Notes under the pieces: model-generated
Told to the model about the DNA's origin: nothing
What the model saw: only the letters and a program-made list of their open reading frames with translations
The model's database searches: none
Shown here: positions 53,866-63,934 of the stretch, piece after piece
Numbering within the stretch: the stretch's first letter is position 1
How the letters are laid out: each line of letters starts with the position of its first letter
Made by a program: the position numbers and the translations under genes
Assembly: GCF_023073715.1 (NCBI RefSeq)
Contig: NZ_JADPKA010000028.1
Coordinates: 124,001 to 188,000, forward strand
Origin: Bradyrhizobium sp. 164
Lineage (GTDB): Bacteria > Pseudomonadota > Alphaproteobacteria > Rhizobiales > Xanthobacteraceae
Direction: 5' to 3'
Length of the DNA: 64,000 bases

Positions 53866-54411
53866 TCACTGACCATCCTCGACGATGACTTTGCTGCGGC
53901 CTACGGCGCCGGCAGCAATTTGAAACGAAGTGCCTATCGCCCAACAGCATGCCACCATAACGCTGAATCCATCCAGCATGATGTAGTCAAAGACAATGAT
54001 GCCAACGGAGAGAAACACCGCATTCGCGGCAAAGAAAGTTCCGGCCCCGCTAGCTATCGCCGCCGAGTCGGTGCCAAAGCTCCATTCTCCCGATCTGGTG
54101 GATTCTACTGTCTGCGCAAGACGGCTAGGCAGATCGATGCCCACGTAGAAGCCAAAGCCCCCGTAAAGCATCATCAACAAGACGATCCATTCGTTTCGAA
54201 AAAAATCATTGTCCATGCGCATCATTCCTACGGCCACGTACAGACCGCCCGCGGCCCCAACCATGGCAAGTCCGATTCTTTCGAGAATGTGCGCCAATTT
54301 GATCAGCACGGAGCGGCCGAACCATGCGGTAGTGGCGACGCGGGCGTACTTCGTCAACTTTCTCTCCCCAAACGACAAAGCGCTAAGAACGACTGCAATG
54401 CTCATTTTCAT
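53866..54411 (-). CDS. Hypothetical membrane protein
   Basis: 181 residues from the ATG at 54411, which has AAGGAG upstream. There are about four membrane segments: ILERIGLAMVGAAGGLYVAV, EWIVLLMMLYGGFGFYVGID, GAGTFFAANAVFLSVGIIVF and FSVMVACCWAIGTSFQIAAG. No known domain. It has lower GC than its surroundings. It forms a two-gene unit with the 64-residue protein downstream. Function unknown; a small channel or stress-related membrane protein are guesses that nothing supports. Confidence 0.65.
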   Translation of the reverse strand: MKMSIAVVLSALSFGERKLTKYARVATTAWFGRSVLIKLAHILERIGLAMVGAAGGLYVAVGMMRMDNDFFRNEWIVLLMMLYGGFGFYVGIDLPSRLAQTVESTRSGEWSFGTDSAAIASGAGTFFAANAVFLSVGIIVFDYIMLDGFSVMVACCWAIGTSFQIAAGAVGRSKVIVEDGQ

Positions 54412-55127
54412 GATATTCTCCTTTCTTGCTTTCCAATTGCTCGCCCAACGCACGCAGGCACCACCCGAGCGCATCGTGATGCGATTTGAATATCAATGTT
54501 CAGGATGACGTGTGCCTACCGACGGCACTGGGCTGCCATTTGGTGGAAGCGGCGACTTCGGTGCATCGCCGTTTTTGGGGCAGCTCTCTCGGACAAGAAA
54601 TCCGCTCGGCCGAGCCAACAAGCTACGCCGTTTCCGTTCGAGCACCTAATGAATAACTTCCGCATCGGGGCAATTTCATCGCGATATCAATCGAGGTCGT
54701 ATGCCAACTCGCAAGACGTCAGTTTGCGCCAATCTCTCGCCGACAGGGTGATCTTCAGGCCCGAAGGCTCTGAATGGAACCCCTGTTTCGCCGTGCAGTG
54801 CGGCCAAGCCGTTGAGCTCTGCGTGATGAGAACTGCCTGAGGTCGGCATGATGCTCACGAGCCCAACAGCAAACGCCGTGAGCCGATTGGGATCAGTAAT
54901 GGGGGCTGCCAGTTCACGGCTGGGTTTGGTCGATGACCCGAATAAAAGAAACAGATAGCTATTCGGACACAAAGAGCGCACCGTTGCGAGTGTTCGATTG
55001 TGACGCTGGCGCGGAGCTGTACTCCAGCGGGACGAAGCGTAGAAAAAGAAAAATTGCTTCAGCGCTCTCCACTCACTGTGGAGGCCAATTGAGTTTTCAA
55101 TCGGAACGCATTCGCCCGAAGAGCTGA
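54412..55127. other. Gene-poor stretch before the OpgC fusion
   Basis: About 700 bases without a gene I can support. A minus-strand frame at 54676-55143 contains a plausible stretch (PITDPNRLTAFAVGLVSIMP) but no start, ribosome site or recognisable family. It could be debris of a lost gene. Confidence 0.4.
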
Positions 55128-56744
55128 ATGGCGTCGCTTGCACCCGGCGACATCGCCCCTGTGCTAGTGGTTACGGCGGCACCTCGCGGCCAATCTGCGA
55201 GAATGATCATGGTGATGACCCGATCGCGGAGCGAAACGGTAGTGTTCAAGCACCCATTCCGGATCGCAAGCGCTGAACGACTATTACCGGCCGGCTCATA
55301 TGAGGTTATTACCGAAGAAGAGTCGACGGAAGGCTCGTCATTTCCGTCTTTTCGGCCCGTCGCCACCATGATGAAGGTGCCTGCGCCGCCACCCCGTGGC
55401 GCTTCAGTCGAGATGGTGACGATCAGTTCGGTCGATCTTTCGGATGCCCGGGAGCCGATGCGATGGCGTGAAGCGCCTGTCGACCTCGGCAAGCATCGCG
55501 ATAGCGCCGCGCCGAACAGTGACTTTCGCCGAACGCCGGCGGAGATTGGACCCAGTGCCGAGGTGTTGCTCGGTCGGCTTCTGCACCTCGAACGTGAGTT
55601 GCTCGCGACACCCGCGAAGCCAAGGACGAGCGCGCTTCCGGAGCTGAAAGTGCCCGGCCGCGACCTACGGATCGATGTTTGCCGCGGCATCGCGCTCTGG
55701 TGCATCTTTCTGAACCATATTCCCAACAACATCGGAAGCTGGCTGACGCTGCGGAATTACGGCTTCAGCGATAGCGCGGAAGTGTTCATGTTCGCCTCGG
55801 GTGTGACCTGCGCGATCGCCTACGGCAAGGCGCACGAGCGCGGCGGATGGACCGGCGTGCTCGGCCGTACGCTGCAACGTAGCTGGGACATTTACGCCGC
55901 TTTTTTGCTGCTCATTCTTGCTTGCGCCGTGGTGGTTTACCTCGCAGGCGGCGGCCGGCTTGCCGACGAGACCAATACGCGCATTCTCTTGGAACATCCG
56001 GGAGCGACGCTCGCGCAAGCGGCAATCCTGCAATACCGTCCTGTCAACACCGACGTCTTGCCTCTCTTCGTGATTTTCCATCTTTTGTTCGCGCCACTGC
56101 TGTGGCTGATGCTCCGAGTGCCGAACGTGGCGCTCGGCGCCTCGCTCTTGCTTTATGCGTCGGTGCATCTTTTCGGCTGGACCGTTCCGGCGTGGCCGAA
56201 CAACGCTTGGTTCTTCAATCCGCTTGCTTGGCAGTTGCTGGTTGTGCTTGGTGCGTGGTGTGTCACGGAGGGCAAGAAGTTCTGGCCGCGGTTGAGCTCA
56301 CGCTTGGCGCTTGGACTTGCCGTTCTCTATCTGGCTTTCAGCCTGACTATCGCATTGGGTTGGAGCTTCAGACCACCGGAGGTGCTTGTCCCACAGATCC
56401 TGGCGAAGTTGCCTTATCTGGCGGGCAAATCGGACCTCGATCCTTTGCGATTGCTGCATTTTATTGCCCTTGCGATTTTGGCGGTATGGCTCGTGCCTCG
56501 CAATTGGCGAGGGCTGTCGACGCCGGTGATGCGCGCGGCGATCCGCTGCGGCGAGAACCCCCTAGCAATCTATTGCCTCGGCGTTCTGCTCGCGCTTGCC
56601 AGCCACATAGCGCTGGTCAACATCTCAGATGAGCTTGCAATGCAGATCGCACTCAGTTTCTTCGGCATCCTGGTGCTGATCGCGGCCGCAACGATGCTCA
56701 GCTCGATTAGGAGCAGAACCAAGGCAACGACAACCCGCTCCTGA
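55128..56744 (+). CDS. OpgC-type membrane acyltransferase with extra N-terminal module
   Basis: 538 residues. From about 178 on it is OpgC: GRDLRIDVCRGIALWCIFLN, HIPNNIGSWLTLRNYGFSDS, AEVFMFASGVTCAIAYGKAH, then about ten membrane helices. OpgC proteins succinylate osmoregulated periplasmic glucans. Residues 1-120 instead resemble a small stand-alone rhizobial protein of unknown function (SETVVFKHPFRIASAERLLP, AGSYEVITEEE, FRPVATMMKVPAPPP). Residues 120-177 form a linker. The module sits in frame with no stop between. Starts at 55203-55215 are alternatives for the front part. Confidence 0.85.
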   Translation: MASLAPGDIAPVLVVTAAPRGQSARMIMVMTRSRSETVVFKHPFRIASAERLLPAGSYEVITEEESTEGSSFPSFRPVATMMKVPAPPPRGASVEMVTISSVDLSDAREPMRWREAPVDLGKHRDSAAPNSDFRRTPAEIGPSAEVLLGRLLHLERELLATPAKPRTSALPELKVPGRDLRIDVCRGIALWCIFLNHIPNNIGSWLTLRNYGFSDSAEVFMFASGVTCAIAYGKAHERGGWTGVLGRTLQRSWDIYAAFLLLILACAVVVYLAGGGRLADETNTRILLEHPGATLAQAAILQYRPVNTDVLPLFVIFHLLFAPLLWLMLRVPNVALGASLLLYASVHLFGWTVPAWPNNAWFFNPLAWQLLVVLGAWCVTEGKKFWPRLSSRLALGLAVLYLAFSLTIALGWSFRPPEVLVPQILAKLPYLAGKSDLDPLRLLHFIALAILAVWLVPRNWRGLSTPVMRAAIRCGENPLAIYCLGVLLALASHIALVNISDELAMQIALSFFGILVLIAAATMLSSIRSRTKATTTRS

Positions 56745-57142
56745 CATCCGATTTCATTGCAGAGGATGCACGCCGTAACGCATCTCCGGTCCGGCGGCCA
56801 TTCGATATCGAAGTTATTGCTGGTCAGCGCCGCCGGCTCAAAATGGCCCTCGCGCAATCAAACCGAAGCGAAGTTCGGCACGATGTTGCATTGAAGATGC
56901 CTCGGAACAAGCGATGCGCTGTCAGCGGCTGACGCGCCACAGCGCGATCCAGCCCCGTTTCCGATAGCGCTGAGCGGGCATAAACCAATGATTGCGAGAA
57001 AACCTCTGCAGATGACCCTCGTCGCTTCTTCCCGGGGCTTTGGCCGCCCCAGCTTAGGCTGGGCACACCTGCGCGGTTGTGGCAGAATCAGAGCTCAGGA
57101 CAGTACCTCCTCACCCAGCATTGGGCACTTGGAGGCTTCCGG
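56745..57142. other. Intergenic region before the giant kinase
   Basis: About 400 bases with no gene that I can support. The TTG at 57143 of the next gene has a GGAGG site here at 57131-57135. A minus-strand frame of 80-95 codons looks like GC-driven noise. Confidence 0.4.
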
Positions 57143-60100
57143 TTGAACCCATCGTTTTTCGGTTCGACGCGCATGGATAACATGTTCCAAGTGCTATGGG
57201 AGGACGATGCCCGCATCTTTTGCCGGGCTTTGTGTCCTGATTCCGATGCCACCTGCAGAGCTGTATTGGCGGTACATCCCAAGGCGAAGCACGCTTCGTC
57301 CGGCATCCTCGATCGGCTCGCTCACGAGCTCGAACTGAAGGACCAGCTGGATGGCGCGTGGGCAATGCGGCCGCTCGGGCTGGAGTACGACGGTGGTCAC
57401 CCTGTTCTGCTGCTTGAGTATCCTGGCGGCCAGCCGCTGGAGCAGTTGCTTGGTGAGCCCATGGACATCGAACACTTTTTGCGACTAGCAATCGAGATCG
57501 CGAGAGCCTTGAACAAGGTGCATCAGCGCGGCCTCGTTCACAAGGACGTGAAACCGGCGCATATACTGGTAAACTGCGACGACGAACGGATCCGGTTTTT
57601 CGGTTTCGGTATCGCTTCGCGTCTGGTCCGGGAGCGACGTGCGCCCGGCCCGCCCGAGTTCATCGTGGGCACGCTGCCCTACATGGCGCCCGAACAGACC
57701 GGGTGGATGAATCGCTCGATCGATTTCCGTAGCGACCTCTACTCGCTTGGTGTGACGCTCTATCAAATGCTGACTGGCTCGTTGCCGTTCACCGCGGCAC
57801 ATTCGATGGAGTGGGTACATTGCCATATCGCGAGAAAGCCGGTACCGCCCAGCGAGCGCGTGAGCGCTGTACCGATTGCAATCTCCGCCGTAGTACTCAA
57901 GCTGCTCGCCAAGTCCGCCGAGGAACGTTATCAGAGCGCGCTGGGCCTCGAGCATGATCTACGCCGCTGCCTGCATGAATGGGAAACCAGACGTCGGATC
58001 GAAGAGTTTGCACTCGGGCAATACGACACGCCCGACCGACTGCTGATCCCCGAAAAGCTCTATGGAAGAGACCGCGAGATTGAAATCTTGCTGGGGGCGT
58101 TCGACCGCATGCTCAAGAGCGGCGCGCCGGAATTGGTGCTGGTTTCCGGCTATTCCGGCGTCGGCAAGTCCTCAGTGGTCAATGAGCTCCATCATCGGCT
58201 TGTTCCGTCGCAGGGACTGTTCGCATCGGGCAAATTCGATCAGTACAAACGCGATATTCCGTATTCGATGCTGGTCGAGGCCTTTCAGAGCCTGGTGAGG
58301 TCTCTTCTGAGCAAGAATGACGTCGAACTCGCGAACTGGCGCCAAGCCTTTCATGATGCGCTGGGCGCAATTGGGCGACTTGTTGTCGACCTAATTCCTG
58401 AATTGCGGCTGATCATGGGAGAGCAGCCTGCCGTTCCTGATCTCCCGCCACCGCAGGCACAAACACGCTTTCGTCATGTACTCCAACGCTTCATCACGGT
58501 ATTCGCACGTTCCGAGCATCCGTTGGTGCTTTTCCTCGACGATCTTCAATGGGTCGACGCCGCCACGTTGGACCTCGTTGAGGATCTGCTGACCCGGACC
58601 GATCTGCAATACCTGATGCTGATCGGGTCCTTTCGGGACAACGAGGTCGATGACGACCATCCGCTACGGCGTTGGCTTCAGGCCATACAGAACGCTGGCG
58701 CAAACCTCCGCCAGATCGTCCTTACGCCCCTTGCCGGCGAACACATTTCGCACCTGATTTCTGATGCTCTAGGCTGCGATTTGTTGCACGCAGCGCCGCT
58801 CGCGCATCTGATCCATGATAAAACGGCCGGCAATCCATTCTTCGTCAATCAATTCCTCCACGTACTCGCCGCAGAAGGCCTCGTCCGCTTTGATCACGAC
58901 GCGAGGTGCTGGTGCTGGGATCTGGATCGCATTCACGCTAAGGGTCACACAGATAACGTCGTGGATTTGATGATCGCAAAGCTGGCACAGCTGCCGGCTG
59001 ATACACAGAACACGCTGCAGGAGTTAGCCTGTCTCGGAACTTTCGCCGAAACCACGACACTCTCGATCATCCTCGGGCGCTCCGAGCAGCAGGTTCATGC
59101 GGCGCTCTGGGAGGCGGTTCGCCAGGAATTGATCGAGCAACAGGCCGGCGCCTACAGGTTTGTCCACGACCGCGTACACGAAGCCTGCTACTCGCTGATT
59201 CCGGAGCATCAACGCGCGGCGCTCCATCTCCGAATCGGGCGGCAGTTGCTGGCGCAGACATTCGGGGAGAAGCGCGAGAAAGCGATCTTCGCAATCGTCA
59301 ATCAGCTCAACCGCGGCGCGGCCTTGATCACCTCGCAAGATGAACGCGTGCAGCTTGCGGAACTCAATCTGACAGCCAGCCTGCGCGCGAGGGCGTCCGC
59401 GGCCTACGCAGCATCGCTCCATTACTCCGAAACAGGTGCGGCATTGTTACCACACGACCATTGGGAGCGCTTCCAGCGGCTGGCTTTTTCGCTCGAATTG
59501 CATCGCGCCGAATGCGAGTTCGTGACCGGCGCTGCCGTTGAGGCGGAACAGCGCTTACAGGAGCTGACGACGCGAATCGCGAGTGCAACCGACCTTGCAG
59601 TCGTCGCACGCCGGCTGGTGGATTTGTATACGGCGCTCAGCAAGCCGGACCGCGCGGTTGGCGCCGGTCTCAGCTGTTTGGAGCAACTCGGGATTCGATG
59701 GCTGGCCCACCCAAGCGATGATCACGTCCGAGAGGAGTACAAGCGCGTGCGATCTCGCCTCGGAGACCGAGCCATCGACGAGGTGTTGGATTTGCCGCTG
59801 ATGACCGACCCGCTTGCACTGGCCATGTTGGATCTTCTGACGGCCCTCATGCCGCCTGCATTCTTCACCGATACGAACCTTCGCTCGCTCGTCGTCATCA
59901 AAGCGGTGGATTTCAGCCTGGAGTGGGGGAACAACGATGCTTCGTGCGTTCCGTACGTCATGTTCGGCGCCATTGCCGGCGCCCGCTTCGACGACTATGA
60001 GGCGGGGCTTCGATTGAGCCGTATCGGCACTGAGCTGGTCGAGCGGCGCGGATTTTCGCTCGTTCAAGCGCGGACCTACCTGAACTATGGCAACCTTGTC

Positions 60101-63049
60101 CTTTCATGGACAAAGCCACTCCAGCATGCGCGAGACGCGTTTCGCCGCGCATTCGAGGCGGCGAGCAACAGTGGCGATATCACTTTCGCGGCTTTCAGCT
60201 GCGCCAGCCTGAATACCAATCTGCTTGCAGCGGGCGATCCGCTTGCAGAAGCACAACGCGAAGCCGAGCACGGATTGCGGTTGACCGAGAAAGCGAAATT
60301 TGCGCTTATCGGCGACATCATAAAGCCGCAGCTTGGGCTGATCCGGATGCTTCGTGGCCTGACGCGGCCGTTCGGCGCTCTTCACGACAACCAGTCCGAC
60401 GAGCTTCGGTTCGAGCGACATTTGGCTGCTGATCCGGCACTCGCATTGCCTGAGAGCTGGTACTGGATCCGCAAGCTGCAAGCATGCTTCTTTGCCGGCG
60501 ACTATATGTCGGCCGTTGCCGCCGCAGCCAGGGCTCGGACGCTACCGTGGTCACCACCTCAGCTATTCGAAACGGCGGAATACGAGTTCTATGCGGCACT
60601 GTCCCACGCCGCATGCTGGGATTTGGCGTCCCCCGAAGAACAGGAAGGGCATTTTGAAGCGCTGATGGCTCACCACCAGCAGCTCGAACTGTGGGCGCAG
60701 AATTGCCCGGAGAGCTTTGCGAATCGCGCTATCCTTGCCGGCGCAGAAATCGCCCGTCTCCAAGGCAGAGAACTTGACGCGGAGCGTCTCTTTGAACAAG
60801 CCATCCGCTCCGCCCGCGGCAACGGCCTCGTCCACCACGAGGGGCTCGCTTACGAATTGGCCGCGCGCTTTTACGGCACGCGTGGCTTCGAAGAGTTTGC
60901 GCGCATCTATCTGCAAAGGGCGCGCGATTGCTATGTTCGTTGGGGGGCGGACGGCAAAGTGCGGCAACTTGAGGATATCCATCCAAACCTCAAGGACGTG
61001 AGATCAGAGCCCGGCGCGATGAGCACCATCGGGGCGCCGGTTGAGCATCTCGACCTCGCCACCGTGATCAAGATGTCGGAAGCGGTGTCAGGCGAGATGG
61101 TCTTGGAAAAGCTCATCGAGACGCTTATGCACACAGCCGTTGAACAAGCAGGCGCCGAACGGGGTCTGTTGATCCTGTCGCGCGAGAACAACGAACCGCG
61201 CATCGAGGCGGAAGCCACGACAACCGGCGAGAGAGTGACCGTCGAACTGTGCGATGCAGCGGTGACCGAGGCTCTGGTTCCGGAATCCGTTCTCTATTAC
61301 GTGATGCGAACCAGAGAGTGGGTTGTTCTCGAGGATGCTGCCTGCCAAGCTCCTTTTGCTACGGACCCCTACGTTGGTCAGCGTAAGCCTCGTTCCATTC
61401 TATGCTTGCCTCTGATCAACCATGGGAAGCTTATCGGAGCGCTCTACCTTGAGAATACACTGACGTCCCACGTTTTCGCACCGGCGAGAGTTGCTGTTCT
61501 AAAACTGCTTGCCTCACAAGCGGCAACCGCGCTGGAAAATGCGACTCTGTATCGCGATGTCAGAGAACGCGAAGCGAAGATCCGCCGTCTTGTCGACGCA
61601 AACATCATTGGGATCATCATCTGGGAGCTTGAAGGTCCCATTCTGGAGGCCAACGACGCGTTTCTGCGCATCGTGGGGTACGACCGTGAGGATCTCGCCT
61701 CTGGCCGCCTGCTCTGGACTGCCCTGACACCGCCGGAATGGCTCGACCGCCACGAACGATGGTGGATCCCGGAACTCAAGAAGATGGGGAGCGTACAGCC
61801 GTTCGAGAAAGAGTATTTCCGCAAGGACGGAAGCCGCGTGCCCGTCTTAATCGGAATGGCTGCGTTCGACGAGCAAAGGGACCAAGGCGTCTCCTTTGTC
61901 GTCGACCTGACGGAGCGTAAACGGTCCGAGGAGGCTCTGCGGGAGAGCGAAGAGCGTTTTCGTACTCTCGTACAGTTCTCTTTTGACGTGTACTGGGAAT
62001 CAGATGCGAACCATCGCTTCATCCGCCAAGAGTTCGCCGAAACCCTTGCTGACGCTCCCGCCTCGGGCTCTGAAATCGGTAAAACGCGCTGGGAAGTGCC
62101 CTACTTGGAGCCCGACGAGGAGGCTTGGCGCAAACATCGGGAGATGCTCGATGCGCACTTGCCGTTCCGCGATTTCGAGCTCGCGCGCCCTACGCCCGAC
62201 GGCCGCAAGCGCTACGTCTCCGTCTCCGGGATGCCGGTTTTCGACAAGACCGGGCAGTTCATCGGTTATCGCGGCGTCGGGCGGCACATCACCGAACAGA
62301 AGCGGGCCACGGAGGCCCTGCACGAGATGCAGACGGAGCTGGCGCATGCCAACCGCCTCGCCACCATGGGCGAACTCACGGCCTCGATCGCCCACGAAGT
62401 GAGCCAGCCGATTGCCGCGGCATCCATGAATGCTAGTGCGGCCGCGCGATTCCTTGACAGAGATACGCCTGACCTCGAGCGAGTCCGGGAATCACTGGGT
62501 TGGGTTATCGACGACACCGCTAGGGCTGGCGACATCATCCAACGAATTCGCGACCTGATCAAGAAAGCACCGCCCCGGAAGGATCGCTTGGACATCGACG
62601 AAGCGATACGGGACGTGATTGAGCTTACCCGCGGTGAAGCGATGAAGAACGGCGTCTCGGTTCAGACGGCACTTGCAGACAGCTTACCGCTTGTGGAGGG
62701 CGATCGCGTCCAATTGCAGCAAGTGGTCCTTAATCTGATTGTCAATGCCGTCCAGGCAACGGGCACTGTGGCGGACGACGTCAGAAGGGTGCTTATCACA
62801 ACCAGTGAGGTCGGCCCTGACCGTGTTCTTGTCGAGGTGCAGGACTCGGGACCGGGGTTGGGGGTGGAAAATCTCGAGCACGTCTTTACCCCCTTTTACA
62901 CGACGAAGCCGGGCGGGCTCGGGGTGGGACTGTCCATCTGCCGTTCGATTATCGAAGCTCATGCCGGGCGCTTGTGGGTGACCCCTAACCTGCCCCGCGG
63001 CGCGACTTTTCACTTCACCGTGCCGGTCCGTCCCGCAGACGCTTCGTGA
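57143..63049 (+). CDS. Multidomain Ser/Thr kinase-like / AAA ATPase / GAF-PAS sensor histidine kinase
   Basis: 1968 residues from a TTG with GGAGG 7 bases upstream; an ATG at 57173 is an alternative. Order: a protein-kinase-like domain (about 1-270; HKDVKPAHILV at 133, but GFG at 154-156 where DFG is expected); an AAA_16 ATPase (Walker A GYSGVGKSS at 336, FLDDLQWVDAATLDL as Walker B); a long helical TPR-like part (about 650-1290); GAF (about 1310-1470); two PAS domains (RRLVDANIIGIIIWELEGPI and RFRTLVQFSFDVYWESDANH); HisKA with His1751 in SIAHEVSQP; and HATPase_c ending FYTTKPGGLGVGLSICRSII. Complete. No response regulator adjoins it. Confidence 0.92.
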   Translation: MNPSFFGSTRMDNMFQVLWEDDARIFCRALCPDSDATCRAVLAVHPKAKHASSGILDRLAHELELKDQLDGAWAMRPLGLEYDGGHPVLLLEYPGGQPLEQLLGEPMDIEHFLRLAIEIARALNKVHQRGLVHKDVKPAHILVNCDDERIRFFGFGIASRLVRERRAPGPPEFIVGTLPYMAPEQTGWMNRSIDFRSDLYSLGVTLYQMLTGSLPFTAAHSMEWVHCHIARKPVPPSERVSAVPIAISAVVLKLLAKSAEERYQSALGLEHDLRRCLHEWETRRRIEEFALGQYDTPDRLLIPEKLYGRDREIEILLGAFDRMLKSGAPELVLVSGYSGVGKSSVVNELHHRLVPSQGLFASGKFDQYKRDIPYSMLVEAFQSLVRSLLSKNDVELANWRQAFHDALGAIGRLVVDLIPELRLIMGEQPAVPDLPPPQAQTRFRHVLQRFITVFARSEHPLVLFLDDLQWVDAATLDLVEDLLTRTDLQYLMLIGSFRDNEVDDDHPLRRWLQAIQNAGANLRQIVLTPLAGEHISHLISDALGCDLLHAAPLAHLIHDKTAGNPFFVNQFLHVLAAEGLVRFDHDARCWCWDLDRIHAKGHTDNVVDLMIAKLAQLPADTQNTLQELACLGTFAETTTLSIILGRSEQQVHAALWEAVRQELIEQQAGAYRFVHDRVHEACYSLIPEHQRAALHLRIGRQLLAQTFGEKREKAIFAIVNQLNRGAALITSQDERVQLAELNLTASLRARASAAYAASLHYSETGAALLPHDHWERFQRLAFSLELHRAECEFVTGAAVEAEQRLQELTTRIASATDLAVVARRLVDLYTALSKPDRAVGAGLSCLEQLGIRWLAHPSDDHVREEYKRVRSRLGDRAIDEVLDLPLMTDPLALAMLDLLTALMPPAFFTDTNLRSLVVIKAVDFSLEWGNNDASCVPYVMFGAIAGARFDDYEAGLRLSRIGTELVERRGFSLVQARTYLNYGNLVLSWTKPLQHARDAFRRAFEAASNSGDITFAAFSCASLNTNLLAAGDPLAEAQREAEHGLRLTEKAKFALIGDIIKPQLGLIRMLRGLTRPFGALHDNQSDELRFERHLAADPALALPESWYWIRKLQACFFAGDYMSAVAAAARARTLPWSPPQLFETAEYEFYAALSHAACWDLASPEEQEGHFEALMAHHQQLELWAQNCPESFANRAILAGAEIARLQGRELDAERLFEQAIRSARGNGLVHHEGLAYELAARFYGTRGFEEFARIYLQRARDCYVRWGADGKVRQLEDIHPNLKDVRSEPGAMSTIGAPVEHLDLATVIKMSEAVSGEMVLEKLIETLMHTAVEQAGAERGLLILSRENNEPRIEAEATTTGERVTVELCDAAVTEALVPESVLYYVMRTREWVVLEDAACQAPFATDPYVGQRKPRSILCLPLINHGKLIGALYLENTLTSHVFAPARVAVLKLLASQAATALENATLYRDVREREAKIRRLVDANIIGIIIWELEGPILEANDAFLRIVGYDREDLASGRLLWTALTPPEWLDRHERWWIPELKKMGSVQPFEKEYFRKDGSRVPVLIGMAAFDEQRDQGVSFVVDLTERKRSEEALRESEERFRTLVQFSFDVYWESDANHRFIRQEFAETLADAPASGSEIGKTRWEVPYLEPDEEAWRKHREMLDAHLPFRDFELARPTPDGRKRYVSVSGMPVFDKTGQFIGYRGVGRHITEQKRATEALHEMQTELAHANRLATMGELTASIAHEVSQPIAAASMNASAAARFLDRDTPDLERVRESLGWVIDDTARAGDIIQRIRDLIKKAPPRKDRLDIDEAIRDVIELTRGEAMKNGVSVQTALADSLPLVEGDRVQLQQVVLNLIVNAVQATGTVADDVRRVLITTSEVGPDRVLVEVQDSGPGLGVENLEHVFTPFYTTKPGGLGVGLSICRSIIEAHAGRLWVTPNLPRGATFHFTVPVRPADAS

Positions 63050-63149
63050 TGATCTCGGGGTTGCCGTTTCCAACTTCTGCGCAAACGGATCGAGGCGCCC
63101 TCCGAAATGCATGTCAAGGCGCCCGCCGTGTTGAAGGCGATAATGACCG

Positions 63150-63632
63150 TGCAGACGCCTATGTCACATTTCCAATCCTTGCAGCAGTCGCGATTGGACT
63201 CGTCGTTCACCTTGCGCTCATGACTACAAGCTTTGGCGTGGTCGCGCGCGGCGCCGGTGGTAATCCAAAGGCGCTCGCCCGAGCCGGCTGGTCGAGGCTA
63301 GGCACCAGGGTCGTCATGTACATGATCGCCGGCTTGTTTGGTTTGCTGCCCGGACTGGTGTTACTCGGCCTTACGACCACGGCAGATGCCCACGTCGCCG
63401 ACCGCTATACGCTTTATTCGATCGCCGCGTCATTCTCGGCGGTGGCGAGTTCATCGGAGGCAGGATCACTCCCATTGGTGCCGTGGTCGGCGCCCCGACG
63501 CTGGCGCTGGCGGGCGCCTTCCTGATCTTTCTGCGGATTTCCCCGGACTGGCAGATCGGAGCCCAGGGCGCGGTCCTCATCATCGTGCTGGCGCTGCGGG
63601 CACTCGCGGTCACCAGGGAGAAAAGCACATGA
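63150..63632 (+). pseudogene. Sugar ABC transporter permease (RbsC-like), 5'-truncated and frameshifted
   Basis: Only the C-terminal half remains: TSFGVVARGAGGNPKALARA, GLLPGLVLLGLTTTADAHVA and DRYTLYSIAA match the second half of ribose/xylose-type permeases (TTTADAHIADSYTLNSIAA). After about 63430 the frame shifts and continues ILGGGEFIGGRITPIGAVVG to a TGA at 63630-63632. The first half is absent; the giant kinase gene ends just before. The stop overlaps the ATG of the next permease fragment, which shows an old two-permease operon. Confidence 0.8.
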
Positions 63633-63775
63633 AAGGCCTTCTCGGCCGACTCGGTAGTCAACCTTGGATTGGCTCCTTCCTTGCCGCCGTTTGGATCTTG
63701 GCTGTCGTGTTCGCGGGAGGACACGGCGGCGGTGAAATTCTCTCTTCGGCGCTCGCCTTCGCAACGTTCTGTTGA
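63629..63775 (+). pseudogene. Second sugar ABC permease, N-terminal fragment
   Basis: 48 residues: MKGLLGRLGSQPWIGSFLAA, VWILAVVFAGGHGGGEILSS and ALAFATFC, then a stop. This is the beginning of an RbsC-like permease (first helix and the loop before the second), which should continue VIVGLGQMFVITLGPGNIDLS but is cut. Its ATG overlaps the preceding stop (ATGA). The stretch 63776-63934 has no recognisable gene. Confidence 0.7.
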
Positions 63776-63934
63776 CGTCTTCAATTCGCCTAGTGGCCCA
63801 TCGCGTCGGCTGGCACAGCGCAGCGGCATGTCCGGACCCCAGCGCAAGCCGGAAGTCACCGGCTGAGGGGCAAACGGACGCGATTGGACCCGGAGCAGAA
63901 GCCGCGGACCAAGACGGTCCGAGCCCTGACCGGA

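Noticed and set aside
54676..55143. A 155-codon minus-strand frame with PNRLTAFAVGLVSIM
   Set aside because: No convincing start or family; kept only as possible debris in the intergenic entry.
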